Origin: Alentia gelatinosa
Taxonomy: Eukaryota > Annelida > Polychaeta > Phyllodocida > Polynoidae
Assembly (NCBI GenBank): GCA_950022655.1
Contig: OX465580.1
Span: forward strand, 97,296,797-97,360,796
Length of the DNA stretch: 64,000 nucleotides
Reading direction: 5' to 3'
Position 1 is the stretch's first letter, and each line of letters opens with the position of its first letter. Below the pieces are notes generated by a model. The model did no database searches. It was not told the DNA's origin and saw only the letters and a list, made by a program, of their open reading frames with translations. This document shows positions 20,469 to 32,129 of this stretch, one piece after another. Made by a program: the position numbers and the translations under genes.

Positions 20469-20701
20469 TGCTCGGCCAGCCTTTGTTGAGGCCTTAGGGC
20501 ATCACCCAGCGTGAATGGGTTAAGGAACCCACGCGTTATCAACCTAAAAATTACCATTGTTCTGCAGGCTTTAACGCTAGCCTAGGCCTGCTTAAATATA
20601 ACACAACCTGTCATCAGATTCTACAGGGAGACTGGCATGGGTGATAGGTAGGAAGGGACAGTATTGTGATGGGCCGCCAGTTGGGTGGCTGGTTCGGCAT
20701 T

Positions 20702-20925
20702 ATACCGGGGACACACCAAGCGAGTGAAGGCAGCGATCTCTGGAATTGCCAACACAAATTGGCGTGTATGTGAGATACTATTTCATAGTAATATCTCCTG
20801 TCTGTGATTTAGCATATTTTAAGCAATGATCAGGTGAAATATGAAATAATAGCTCACATATAGGCAATTTTGTGTTGGCGATTACGGAACTCGCTGCGTT
20901 TCTCGCTTGGCGTCTCTCCGGCTTC
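20702..20925. mobile_element. Palindromic MITE, ACACACCAAGCGAG family, copy 1
   Basis: The left end ATACCGGGGACACACCAAGC and the inverted right end GAAGCCGGAGAGACGCCAAG are matched. Inside, CCAACACAAATTGGCGTGTA pairs with ATAGGCAATTTTGTGTTGGC, and TATTTCATA-type arms follow. Two more copies lie at 62087-62300 and 62302-62524. Confidence 0.8.
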
Positions 20926-22247
20926 AGGATGGGCTGCTGAGTGGGCAGTTAGGCAATGGTCGCAGAGGGGTAGGCAGACAATACAAGGCCAGTCAAGTGT
21001 TGTTGTAAGTAGTCTATCAGCTGAAAGTGTGTGTTTGCAGGACTGTTGGCATTCAAGCCTTTTTATTTTTGCATCTGTTAATGTAATATACACGTCGACT
21101 TATCTACCATATTGATGCATTGTATATATGCTGGACACGAGATATTACCATCATGCACACGTGTACATCACAGATAGTTGTCAGTACGTCGTATACACAG
21201 GTGGACAATACGGGCGTATCTATAGAAAATATATCAGTAAAGGCAGCCTATATCGGTTAATCTGTACGCGAAACGGATACTTGAATATATTGAGATTCGT
21301 CCTGTACGAGCTAAGGCCCACGTACAGGAGGAGGGGCATTTGTCTGAGAAAAGGTTCTTCACTATGTTGCAAAATCTCATGAGAAAGATACATCTATATG
21401 TTGATGAATTTCGTCTCGGACAACGGAGTTTTAAAAATACCCAATTGTATATAAAGGCCGATTTCGCCCGATAACTATAGTCTCTGGGAATTGGGAAAAC
21501 ACTTCATGGCACACACGGATTAGCGTGTCCACCGCTCAACAAGCAGCATAACGCGCTCATTGTGCATTTCTGATGCTTTGGGGGTAAACATCGACGGATC
21601 CCCTACCATGCCCCCTTGTGGACTGACAACGAACTAGAATGGATTTCCAATACGACAAGGCCCTCTCACACTCTCCGAATAAAAGATACTGCTAATCGAA
21701 ATTGTTTGAAATCTAGGGAACGAGCTCCAATGGGAATTATTACTGACAATATTTTACATTTTCAACAATCTAGAAGGAATCACCCTTTAAGATATGAAGC
21801 TCGTTGGTTGTGTTGAGATTGAGTACAGGATATGTGAGAGGCGAGCTAGCTTTTTCCCTTTCGATTGACATAATAATGTGTACAGGTGTTAAACCCGAAT
21901 ATATGTATACATAATAAACCCGATAATATCATACCCCTCCGGAGCCTTACAGTGTAAATAATCTTGCTTTTTCAGCAGGGAATAGTATATCACTGCTCTC
22001 GTAATCTAAAGGAAGTGGCATCTCGGAAAAGGTTTTTAAGTTAGTTGTAAGAAAAGCAACTGATACTTATAGGAAGAAGCATCTGTAAATGTCTGAACGA
22101 TCCTTATTTTCTTTCATTGATATTGCCTTGGCAATCAACCGTTGGAATAAAAAAGTCCAATATTAACGGGAAAAGGTATTTGTATAATATTGCGTTTTTG
22201 GGGCATTTGAAGGTTTAATTGAGACAAAACAATTGTCTGTTATACAT
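20926..22247. other. Intergenic DNA, no gene recognised
   Basis: Only short stop-bounded frames, none with a recognisable domain. Confidence 0.4.
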
Positions 22248-22283
22248 TTAGTACTGCGTCGCACACTCAGCTTCTCATTGTTG
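22248..22283 (-). repeat. Short dispersed repeat, inverted relative to 27017-27048
   Basis: The complement CAACAATGAGAAGCTGAGTG then (T/A)GCGACGCAGTA is found on the plus strand at 27017-27048 with one mismatch. The surrounding sequence is not shared. Confidence 0.65.
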
Positions 22284-25200
22284 CCGCTTAGGGCGCCCTT
22301 GTGCTTGTGCTTCCAGTGCTCTTGGGCTGTATTTCCAGCTGATCCCTCCAGGTGGCGTCTGGGTGTCGCTGTTGCCTGGAAAGAAAGGCACCTTATCATG
22401 ATGTGCCCGCAGAGGTATGGGAGGACCAACCTCAGCGATATTGTATTTTTTTCCTTCGGGCCTCAGGCCTGTGATATTAGTTTGTGTGTCATTACAGTCT
22501 GCTTATGATTACAGATCAAGTTACTGTACTGGCACCGATAGGGTTTCAGCAGAACATGTTGTATACACACACACACCCACACACATATATACATATACGA
22601 TGTTGCAACCGTGTGGTGCAATAATATGTAGAGCAGACTTACATGCAGTCATATAGGCATGTATGAGAAAAACCAATGGTATTTCCATAAATAATAGTAA
22701 TAATAATAGGTACATAGTCAATTTAAAATATATGAAGATATTCTGTGCGATTATAATGGGGAAAAAATACCATTGACAATCTGTAGGGTGATTTTTGTGT
22801 GAACATGTAGTTTAGTTTTTACAAAATCAGCATTTCGACCATTTAAGAAATCTTTAGTTGCTATGGTGGACCCCCTCCCCATGCCTTGAGTCCAGTTAAC
22901 TCAAATTCATTTAGCATTTGACTTCATTCTTATGCCAACTTTGGAGAGCTACTGTTCATAAACAGAGTGAATTTAACACCAAACCTTTTTAGATATTCGA
23001 ATCAATCAGGGAAATTACTTTATTTAATTATTCAACATCATGATAAAAAGGAATTGGGCACTATTCAATCTAGCGTAATGCATCTATACCAGAACCCGCG
23101 CAGGCTTGCTGATTTATTCACTTCAATAATAATTTTACTTCTTCCAAGTAGGAAATTGACAAAGGTAAAGAAAGAGAGCTATGATCATTCAGAATGGAAA
23201 AACATATCGCACTGGTGAATTTATGGCCGATTAATTGTCAATATACAAACTGGAAATGAAAACCTGACGTAAGTTCATTTGCATTCGCTTGACCTTTTAC
23301 TCCAAACTCAGCAGAGTTTCATTTTCATTTGACTCTGTCTATCTAATTAGGAAGTCGGCTCTTTTTATTCAACAACAACAAAAGTTAGAATATATTCTCA
23401 GTCTAAATTGTTTTTGAACACTCTATACGTTTGCGAGTGGTCCAGCAGGGATGGTGAGTGATTGAACAGTGTTTCAAAGTATTATTTCAAAAATAATGCA
23501 ATCTTTTGATATGTATTCTAGAATGAGGCTAATGTTAATACACCTGTGTTTCTATGAGTTTTATATCACATGCTGTGGGAACAGGCTGATGAAGTGGCTT
23601 TAAATTGTGTTAAAGTTATCTAACCCTCCTGAGAACACATAAGCACCCTTACAAGTAGGTTTTGGATACACTAATATAGGAATGTGGAATGTCATTTCGA
23701 CATTAAATACCCGATTTGCCATACTGGGGCAATACTAATTCGACAAAGGATATTATGGAGACAAAAAAAAGTTATATTTTTGTTTGTTATCATATATGGT
23801 AAGGTGAATGGTAATCAATGACATATATGGTAACACTAATGGTAAAGATAGTTAGGCGAGGGTTAAATGAATATATTTGAAAAGGCCAAAATTTAGGCCG
23901 AACCGGGAGGGAGGTGACAGCCTTCCCGGAGGGGGTAGTTGATTGATGGGGTTGGTGAGAGCCAAGTCCCATGGGGTCGGACAGCCCCAGTGGAGCCCCC
24001 TGGCAGTTAAGTGTTACTGCTCCCCTAGCACTGAAAAGTGTGACCCTGGCTGCCATGGCGACTCCAGCGGTGGTCAGGGAGGCCCTCAAACAGTTGAAGG
24101 GCCAGAAATAAGAACCAGTGTAGAGTCCAGCAGGCGGGAACGGACATAATTCTGAGTGTGGTCGATTGGGAAGGTATTCAGACAAACTGTGTGAAGACTG
24201 TTCAGATAATTTACCTTGTGATGTAGATGCAGTTAGATACCAGTGTGCCAGAATGCCGGAGGATGCCACGGATATTCCCCGATTCTTGCTGCAGATCCAG
24301 GGTCGTGATTTCACTCGCCATCTTTGGTTTTCGAGAAGGGAGAAGATCAAAGACAGTGAACTCAATGCCCATCAATCTCCTTCAGGTGTGTCTTGATATT
24401 GGCGATACTTCATATTGTGGTATCGGCCCGAGTCTCTCTATCTGTTTATGGGTCTTTGTCTGACGTTCTTCCCCATATTTTATTGGGTTAGAGGACGAGT
24501 AAGATCAAATAGCCCTTTGAACTTCAGAAGCTGCTTCACTGAGCTGGTTCCCGTATGTGATGATGTCACACTTAGGAGATAGTTCTGAGAAGCCCCGATA
24601 GGTGGGTTCATAGATGATATCATCCAAATTATTATACAATTTTTAATTATCTCCGATGCATTACATTCCATGAACAATGCGCCACTAATTCACAACTTAT
24701 CAATTTAATGTTTCACATTTACAGAAATTAGTTGATAATTGGTACCATGCATGCTGCTCAACTATTGAACTCAAAAGTATGATTATCTTTTACCGGCCAA
24801 CAACTGATGAACATTGATACTTTGATAAAGCTTCACGTTCAGCTTCGAAGAGATGTCCCATGGGGTTGGGGGCAATGAAGACATGCATGTCCTAATTGAA
24901 TAAGTCACTATATGATATATCAGCTACAAGTAGGACAATAGGTTTAGAAGCAACATTTGTATCAATTTGTGTCGCTAAGAGATATTAGATACAACACACT
25001 GAAGTGTTGTCTCGTGCTTAACAATGGCAAAAGGTGTATGATGATGACATGCTCGACGGCTGACCTGATATTCAGTCACATAAAACATGATTGAAATCAA
25101 TTATGACACATGCGCTTCAAGAAAAAGAAACTTTAGGTTCAGGATGCATTTCCTATATACTATGACCGATTTCATCATCAGACAACAATCGGATTCCCTG

Positions 25201-25967
25201 TCTACATAATTCCAAATATTGAATTTATTATAATTTCTGCTCATCTATAACACCTTTAATACATTCATTTGCTGGAAATAAGCGCCCATCAAATAATGTA
25301 AAAATGGTTTGATTACCCATTTCTGTAAAGCGTTTACAAGTGGGCGTGATATTGCTCTAGCTTTGATTTTGGCTCCCCTTTTAATGAAGAATGGCATCAC
25401 CTGCTGGAAATCTAGTTCACAAACAACTACCTATTCCTCATTCATTCAACCTGCGTTCAACCATTGGCGTGGTGCGTGTACCATCTATAGCATACTCGAT
25501 ATCTGAAAGTATATCGATTTATTTATTTGATTAATAAATCAAATTGGATACCTTTTCATAGAAATATATCTGAGCCTACGCAGATACAATTAGTTTGGTG
25601 TTATAATATATACACCTCTCGGTGCTATTACATGGCTATAATGGTGAATATTGAAATGCCATTGTAGTCTTCTCAATCCCGCATGGTAGTCCAGGTCTTC
25701 TCAATGTACAGGTAAAACACTCCATGAGGGCCAGACACTACCTTGGTATTTTTAGGTTTAGGTTTATTCTTTGGCGCAATATGGACAGCAGATTTCACAC
25801 CTTCACTAAAGGTCAAATTCTAATGCGTCTTCAAAATATGTTTTATAAATAAATATGTGTGGAGCCAATTCATTTGGCATAACCGAATTGGACCGTTTGA
25901 CAGAGCTAACGCTATTGTTTATATCAACTGTGTTTGTGGATTGAACCACAATATGACTAAAATCATG
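22284..25967. other. Intergenic DNA, no gene recognised
   Basis: A CA-rich stretch at about 22562-22590 is the only clear simple repeat. A 191-codon minus-strand frame at 23790-24365 has no recognisable domain, and its end falls in low-complexity ACCAT-rich sequence. Confidence 0.4.
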
Positions 25968-26105
25968 TCAGGGCCTTGTTTTTTTAGTCAAGACAGTCTT
26001 AGGGTGAGATCTACTATAAGTTATCTTAGAGAATCTAAGACATTTTTCAAGACAAAAGATGGCCGCTGTCCTATAGACACGGTCTTAGTGCGCCACGGTA
26101 AATCG
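25968..26105 (+). repeat. Dispersed repeat related to 31430-31560
   Basis: AGGGCCTTGTTTTTTTAGTC with AGACAGTCTTAGGGT, AAGACAAAAGATGGCC and GTCTATAGACA-like pieces recurs in inverse orientation at 31430-31560 (CTAAGACTGTCTATAG, CCATTTTGCGTCTT, CAGGGCCCTGGAG). Probably an old MITE family. Confidence 0.55.
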
Positions 26106-27040
26106 CTGTGACAGTTACGGTTTTATTGAAGCGTATCGTGTGTTGGATTCGTAATCTTCTCCCACTTTTTACTTTACCTAAACTAAAATACCCTTAAGGT
26201 AAATTCATATATTCTTATCACTTGTTTTTGCTTTTTTGCAATTGTTCAACTCTAAAAGGTTTAGGTTTCTTGCTTACAGTCATCATGATCAAATAAAGAT
26301 GGATAGATGTACTGCATTAATTAAAACTTCTCTACTTAATAAGTCTCAAAGCTTGATGCCCAATCTAACCCAATGCCGAACCCAAAGTGACATAGAACAT
26401 GTCTACATGTGGCCAGTTTCTATGTTGTGGTTGGAAGAACTGTTTCAGAAAAGTAAATCATAATAAACGTGAATTGCCTCGTGTTGCACCTAATTGATCC
26501 CTATCTAATCGGCAAGGAATGATAAACATTTTGGTGCTCACATGTGTAATTTCCTGGATAGCCAATGATATACTGTAGGGGAGAGCCATCATATTGCAGT
26601 GTCCAATGTATAAACACGAAACACACACACACAGTAACAGGTAGGCAGGCACAGTAATGCGACTAATAGACAGTTTTTGCTCACATCTGCTATTTATTAC
26701 GAACAGGTGCGTTTTTCACTGAAGTATCTTTATTGTCGCCTACGCATCATACTGAAGAGACTAGTAAGCTCGGCTTCATCAGACGTAGACTAGACGGGCA
26801 GTCCACCCGAATACCTCTACCTACCTCAAAGTGATCATGGAATGAGATCTCTCCAATTGGGGCTAACTGAAGAGTTGGCTTTAATGCGAAACTGAGCACG
26901 GTCGTTAGGGCCTCACTCCCGGTCGCTAGGAACTCCTTTCTCCTTTCCGGTCACGTATCACTCACGTCACCACCCCACGCCGACCCGTCTACAGTCACTT
27001 CAAAACTAGGACGCCAACAATGAGAAGCTGAGTGAGCGAC
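26106..27040. other. Intergenic DNA, no gene recognised
   Basis: Nothing recognised apart from a short CA run near 26620 and the 35-bp dispersed repeat at 27017-27048. Confidence 0.4.
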
Positions 27041-27049
27041 GCAGTACCA

Positions 27050-27265
27050 CCATGGAGAAGAGAATATATTCCTCGACGCCACCACCCACCCTACCAAAAC
27101 ATTCCAGTCTCTTCTCTTTTTCTCTCCTACTTTGCAGGGCTCATCAATAGCTCCTGAACTATCTCTTGTCTCTAATGTTATAATATGATGGACCTCTAAA
27201 AGTTATCTCGTATTTCTGCTATACTCAATAAATTTTATGTCCATAACCCGTGCTTTGTGTTAGTC
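27050..27265 (+). repeat. Possible decayed Ngaro-like A/B terminal fragment
   Basis: CCACCACCCACCCTACC, then TCTCTCCTACTTTGCAGGGC, then CAATAAATTTTATGTCC and CCCGTGCTT follow the same order as the A2/B2 boundary and B end of elements A and C (CCCACCCACCCTC, CCTACTC.CGTAGG, CAATAAAATTTTATGTTCCC). Similarity is patchy, so this is tentative. Confidence 0.35.
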
Positions 27266-27726
27266 TATTTTCTTAAGAAATTTCTATCATTTAGGTGCCA
27301 TTGAGGCTCGATAATCGTACAAAAATGAAATAATTGTTTCTCCTTCTTGTTTACCTTATCTATTACTCATCTTTTCAAATAAGACTGCTTACATCGCATC
27401 CATAATTGACATAATTTGAGGGGAGAAAACATTGTTTCGTACGCTTCCGTTATTTCTAAGGTAGCACTTGCCCTTGATTGAAAGCATGTCATCAAAATAA
27501 TTGACACCGGCATATTTGTATATATTATCTGCATAGAAAATAAATTTGTTATTATGTATATCTATTCAAATACATTATAAACATATACAATGCAAATGCT
27601 ACGTAAAACTGACACAAATATGAATCAGTCTGGCAAACATTTCCATTGACTGGAAATAATTTCCTTATCCTAACAACATTCCATGGTGAAGTTTTACATT
27701 TTCAGAGTTGTGTAAATTGAACTTTG

Positions 27727-27727
<1 letters not shown>
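27266..27727. other. Intergenic DNA, no gene recognised
   Basis: AT-rich, nothing recognised. Confidence 0.4.
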
Positions 27728-27806
<79 letters not shown>

Positions 27807-27807
27807 T
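27728..27807. repeat. (TA)n microsatellite
   Basis: About 33 TA units followed by GTATATATATA. Confidence 0.95.
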
Positions 27808-28298
27808 CTGAGTCTGCAGAACAATAGAATTCCAAGCGGTATATACAATATGTTCGTTTTTCATTCCTCTAAATCATTTGCCAACATTCATTTAATTCTG
27901 ATAACTAGATGTTATATTTCCTTTCCTTGTTTATTTTGACAGAACAAGAGAGTCATCGCTCGTCTCATCACCATTTATCATTATCCCAGAAGGTATGTAG
28001 ACTTACTTATTTCGTATTATACATAGGAGTCGGGATTCAAACCTGTTTTTAATTATGAAGGCCTTGGGCTACAAATAAATATGGATTGGTCTCAGGTGCC
28101 GTTCTATTTTTACAAAAGCCATTGTCCACACCAGAATAAAGACACACGCTTGCTTATGAATCCATATCTTATACCGCCAGTTGTGTCTGCGATCGATCAA
28201 GGCATCACCATTGTAGTTTTCGGCATAATCATAAGTATTTACTTTTACTTTTAGAATGAAAGGGATGGGAATCTTTTAATTTATTGTGTTCATCATTA

Positions 28299-28299
28299 C

Positions 28300-28330
<31 letters not shown>

Positions 28331-28331
28331 A
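28299..28331. repeat. Poly-C and CA run
   Basis: Eighteen C in a row, then ACACACAC. Confidence 0.95.
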
Positions 28332-28339
28332 GAAATATT

Positions 28340-28720
28340 CATTACGTTGGTGGTCTACGACATACTTCCCGATAGGCTACGATTTGAAACGGCACAATCG
28401 TAGCTTATTACCAGGTCCCTGATGATTCAAATTGTGAACATAGCCCTGTGTTAATCGTAGAACCGTCGATAGGCTACGACATTCCAACGGTCTACGATTT
28501 ACACCCATGTCTACAATTTGAATTATCGGTGACTTGTCGATGGGCTACGATTTTGCCATTTTCAATCGTAGCCCATCGTGAGGTCTGTCGTAAATTATTG
28601 GCGTTGGTGGGCATTTAGCCCTCCCCCCACCTTTGCCGATGGTCTATGATATACTTCCCGATGGCTAAGATTTGAATTGCCCAAATCTTAGCCTATCGGG
28701 AGGTCACCGATCGTGGATAT
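28340..28720. repeat. CTACGAT/ATCGTAG repeat family, main cluster
   Basis: At least eight CTACGA(T/C) or ATCGTAG words in both orientations, often linked with CCCGATAGG, CGATGGGC or ATCGTGAGG, make several overlapping inverted repeats, for example GGGCTACGATTTTGCCA with AATCGTAGCCC. Related pieces lie at 29360-29680, 32260-32330, 33275-33360, 57285-57490 and 59930-60090. Confidence 0.7.
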
Positions 28721-29359
28721 ATTTTGAAATAGGTTTTTTTTTTTTTGTGTAAGATTTTATTAGGGTAATTCAGTTTTACATGAAATACAAGCTCGGCCTC
28801 GGCCGTTCTGCCGCTTACATGTTCCCTCTGCTGTAGTTCTTTCTTTACATGTATTATAATTTGAAGAAGTATGCGGAGTAGTACAAGGTTTTGGTTTTCT
28901 CTCTGACCAAAAACTGTTCTGGTGATCGAATAAAATGAAATGTAAAGAAAATTTAAGAAAAAAAACTAAACAATGCATAATGGTAGTGCATAGAAACGCC
29001 TTGGGAGGACCAAAAACATAAAATATGGTTACGATTCAATCTGTGTATCGATGTAGATCTCAGGCTGAGTTTAAATATTGAAATATTCTATAATTTTTGA
29101 AATATGGAATGAATCTGAATAATTTTTTAGAGGTATTTACAACATATCATAATGTCTTTATTCACATACTAATACAATCAAATTGAAAGATATAACTATG
29201 AAAGAATCATGATTCAGATATGAAACTATTATTTTCAGACCATTAAACTTAATCAAGTCATATTTTCATTGATTGCATATATATACGCCGTCTACCTAAT
29301 TCAAGAATTTCATAATCATCCACCAAGTATTCCACCTACAAGCGATATTCTTCAATTAA

Positions 29360-29680
29360 ATCTGCTACAATAGGCTACGATGGGCCACAAACAATCCAAC
29401 ATGTTGGATTTCATCGGGACCTCTATGATTGGCGTTTTCAATTGCGGCTCATCGTGAGGTATCATAGACGGAATCTCAAAAACCTGCTCCATCGACCTCA
29501 ACTTTTGCTGACATCACGATAGAATCGGTATGGTGTCGGGAAGGCAATCGCATGGCCTGTCAGGACCAGAATCGTGGTACCTAGGTGGGGGCAGGGCATA
29601 AGCTTTAAGGGAATTCCAATCGTAGTGTATCTGAAGGCCTATCGTGGTGAATCGGAGTCTTTTATTGACTTGACCTATAG
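29360..29680. repeat. CTACGAT/ATCGTAG family, second cluster
   Basis: Contains TAGGCTACGATGGGCC, CGGCTCATCGTGAGG, CAATCGTAGTGTATC and GGTGGGGGCAGGGC-type sequence matching the first cluster and the copy at 57285. Confidence 0.55.
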
Positions 29681-30250
29681 ATGTATCACTTTCTGAAATA
29701 CATGTAAACTTTTCTGTCAATAAAAGACTTGAAAAAAAAAAAAAAAAAAAAGTGGGTGTGGGGTTTTATATGTGGTTAGATCATATTTAGCGATTTTACC
29801 ACCTTGGCCATCCACTGGTTTACATTGTGTTTTTGTAATACAAGACGATGTATAATGAAAATACCTCCAGGGTATGTCATTGCAAACTACAACGGGGTCT
29901 ACTACATGGTATCGACTACACTTCCAGTGCATTCTATTGTAATATGAGCGGAAGCAGAGTAATCATCAATTAACCTAATTCATCGTTGCCTAGGTACCTA
30001 CCTGATAATGTTTTTATTGCATATTTACAACTTACATTCCTATTTACAGTTTACCATATCCAGAATCGCAGAATTTAATAGATTTGTTATGCTAATAATA
30101 TGTAGACCTAAAAAACAAAACAAAAAACTCCCCACCCCTTCCCGAGGTATTTTGGTCAGGTATCCTTTTCGGAGGGGGGAGGCACATGTTCAAAATTATG
30201 TTGAGGCTATGGTAGCTTGGAACCCACCGACCGCCGACACAGAATTCAGA

Positions 30251-30269
30251 CCCCCCCCCCCCCCCCCCC
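30251..30269. repeat. Poly-C run
   Basis: Nineteen consecutive C. Confidence 0.95.
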
Positions 30270-30480
30270 GATGCACAACAATGCCCATTCAATTCAAAGC
30301 CATTGTGTGTCGTAGAGCGCATTGTGAGCCGCGTCGGTGTGTATCGAAAGCCTTCTGGTCAGTTAGCGGTATGATATATTTTGAGGGTCTTGGAATAAAA
30401 GGGAATCATTTTTACATCTACCTTAAGGTGGCATTTTATTTGCAGGACATAGTTTCGATCATATAAAGCTGGAAATATCA

Positions 30481-30588
30481 TTATTGAAAAAGTAATGAGT
30501 TATAATTCACTTGGTGTAATAATAGACCACGCTCTTACATGGGAAGCACATGTGAACGAAATAACTAATATATATTCATACCAAAATG
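30481..30588 (+). pseudogene. LINE reverse-transcriptase fragment (post-palm motif)
   Basis: One frame reads MSYNSLGVIIDHALTWEAHV then NEI before a stop. The pattern Y-x-LG-(V/L)-IID-x2-LTW-x2-HV is the conserved block just after the catalytic YADD motif in non-LTR retrotransposons of the jockey/CR1/I type. The remainder of the ORF is missing, so this is a fragment. Confidence 0.72.
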
Positions 30589-30599
30589 TTTAGGTTGAG

Positions 30600-31430
30600 A
30601 ACCAACCCATTAACCATTCCACTTACACGGCTGGGGCATGAATCTAGGACATGTACACGACCACCTATTCGAGTGTTACTTCCGGCAACACCGCTGCTAA
30701 ATTCGTGTAAATGGAATTACACCTTTTTATTTTTGCTTTTTATCTTAATCATACCTATGAAAAAGTATTAAGTTGAAGTCCATAGGGTATACAATCTACT
30801 TGAATTAACTAGTAATAAATTAGAGGTTATCCGTTAACTTTCAAAACTGTCAATCTCATTCATATATGAGGTGGGCTTCTAGATCGTATGTATTTATAAA
30901 CTAGTACATTACTCCCTCATCCGGGGAAATATTACCATACGATATCCTTCGATGTCATTCATAGAAGTTAGTCGCCAAATGTTACCCTTTAACCAAAATG
31001 CCTCCCAACTTCTCGTAGGCCGCGAGACGAGCAGAATGTCGTCTGCTGCCGAGATTCCATTAGCAGACTGCCAGCTGCCTGTCTGAGAATCTTCCTTCAC
31101 TTTATATGAAGCGTAGACCTGGAGCAGGACACTGCTAGGAATTGCCTCTTTCATTCAGTGAAAGAGAAGTGACATCTAGTAGGCCAAGTAGGGAATCACT
31201 TCCTCGTGGAGAACGACCAGTTAAGTCTAGGTGTGTCTCAATATCAGCTTTCTACCGATGCCATGGAACTTTCTGTAACAGGTGTTTATATCAGTAGAAA
31301 TAGAATAAAGTTTATCTATACAACTTACCCCGGAAAAGTCTGAATATATTATAGGAACTAGGTCTATAAATGACAGTCAAATCATAGATTACTTTATGAG
31401 ATATGCAATCAGTGTCTTGAAGTGTAGTGA
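30600..31430. other. Intergenic DNA, no gene recognised
   Basis: No domain or clear repeat found. Confidence 0.4.
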
Positions 31431-31560
31431 GGTTTGATAGAGCCTAAGACTGTCTATAGTACACCCGCCATTTTGCGTCTTCCAAACTGTCTTCCAATCG
31501 TGGAGAAGTCTTAGGGTATTGTTGGGCAATTATGTATTGACTAAAAAACAGGGCCCTGGA
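31430..31560 (-). repeat. Dispersed repeat related to 25968-26105
   Basis: Inverse-orientation relative of the repeat at 25968. It lies directly beside the perfect palindrome at 31584-31641. Confidence 0.5.
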
Positions 31561-31583
31561 GTCTTTTACGATCACTTATGAAA

Positions 31584-31641
31584 ACCAGGGAGCTGTTTCA
31601 AAACGTGGGTTAAGTCTATAGTTTTGAAACAGCTCCCTGGT
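31584..31641. repeat. Perfect 21-bp inverted repeat
   Basis: ACCAGGGAGCTGTTTCAAAA(C) at 31584-31604 is exactly complementary to 31621-31641, with a 16-nt loop. It may be a terminal piece of the neighbouring dispersed repeat. Confidence 0.85.
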
Positions 31642-31744
31642 AGTATACATAATCGACATATTCTTGCCACGGTAGTATCATCTGTTTTCTGACAGAGCAG
31701 GCTGTTTCCTTATCTATGAGGTATCGTAACTTCCTTAGTATAAA

Positions 31745-32125
31745 ACCTTTTGATCAATTATCAGCCCAAGATAGTTGTACTTTGTCACTATATCTAAATA
31801 ATTACCATGACCTACAGCACAAATTAAAATTCCATCACCAATCTTCTTGTTTGTGGCTCACATAACACTTTTTTGCATTTCGATGAGCATGTGATTATTA
31901 AACCATTTCTTCAATTTTGCTAAGTCACTTTGCATCTTAGCTTTCGTTTTCTCCTCTGTCTTTCCTGACACAATTATGATTAAATCATCTGCATACATAA
32001 CAGTGATAAAGTCATCAGATATTTGAAATAGGTTATTGACAAACACCATAAATAGAACAGGGCCCTTACGAACCTTTGGGCAATCCATATGTATTACAGA
32101 AAGAGTTTCTTGCGCTTCTGTAACC
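31745..32125 (-). pseudogene. LINE reverse-transcriptase fragment with YADD
   Basis: Minus-strand pieces in order: SFCNTYGLPKGS, a frame break near 32070, GPVLFMVFVNNLF, then TVMYADDLIIIVSGKT with the catalytic Asp pair, a WFNNHML block, a stop at 31858, and TKYNYLGLIIDQKV. This is the core of a non-LTR retrotransposon RT (jockey/CR1/I-like), disabled by a frameshift and a stop. The YNYLGLIID block resembles the YNSLGVIID block at 30481 on the other strand, so both may come from one family. Confidence 0.85.
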
Positions 32126-32129
32126 TTTT

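Larger units (their letters stand above)
14363..20523. mobile_element. piggyBac-type MITE interrupted by two insertions
   Basis: The left part (14363-14638) is collinear with the intact MITE at 38069-38404: CGCGCCAGGTACC, CCGCTAGAGGCCGGG, ATCTCTGTATCATGTGACAT, GAAAGTTTCA. The right end (about 20470-20523) carries GGCATCACCCAGCGTGAATG then GGGTTAA. The left TTAA has decayed to TCGA. Between these are a TIR element (14645-15211), a short MITE remnant (15218-15262) and Ngaro-like element B (15263-20468). Confidence 0.75.

Noticed and set aside
23790..24365. 191-codon minus-strand frame
   Set aside because: No recognisable domain; the C-terminal part is low-complexity ACCAT-rich DNA. A faint resemblance to a Ngaro-like terminal block was too weak to call.
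28340..28720. CRISPR-like array
   Set aside because: Repeated words are palindromic, irregularly spaced and in both orientations, with no regular spacers; the context is eukaryotic.
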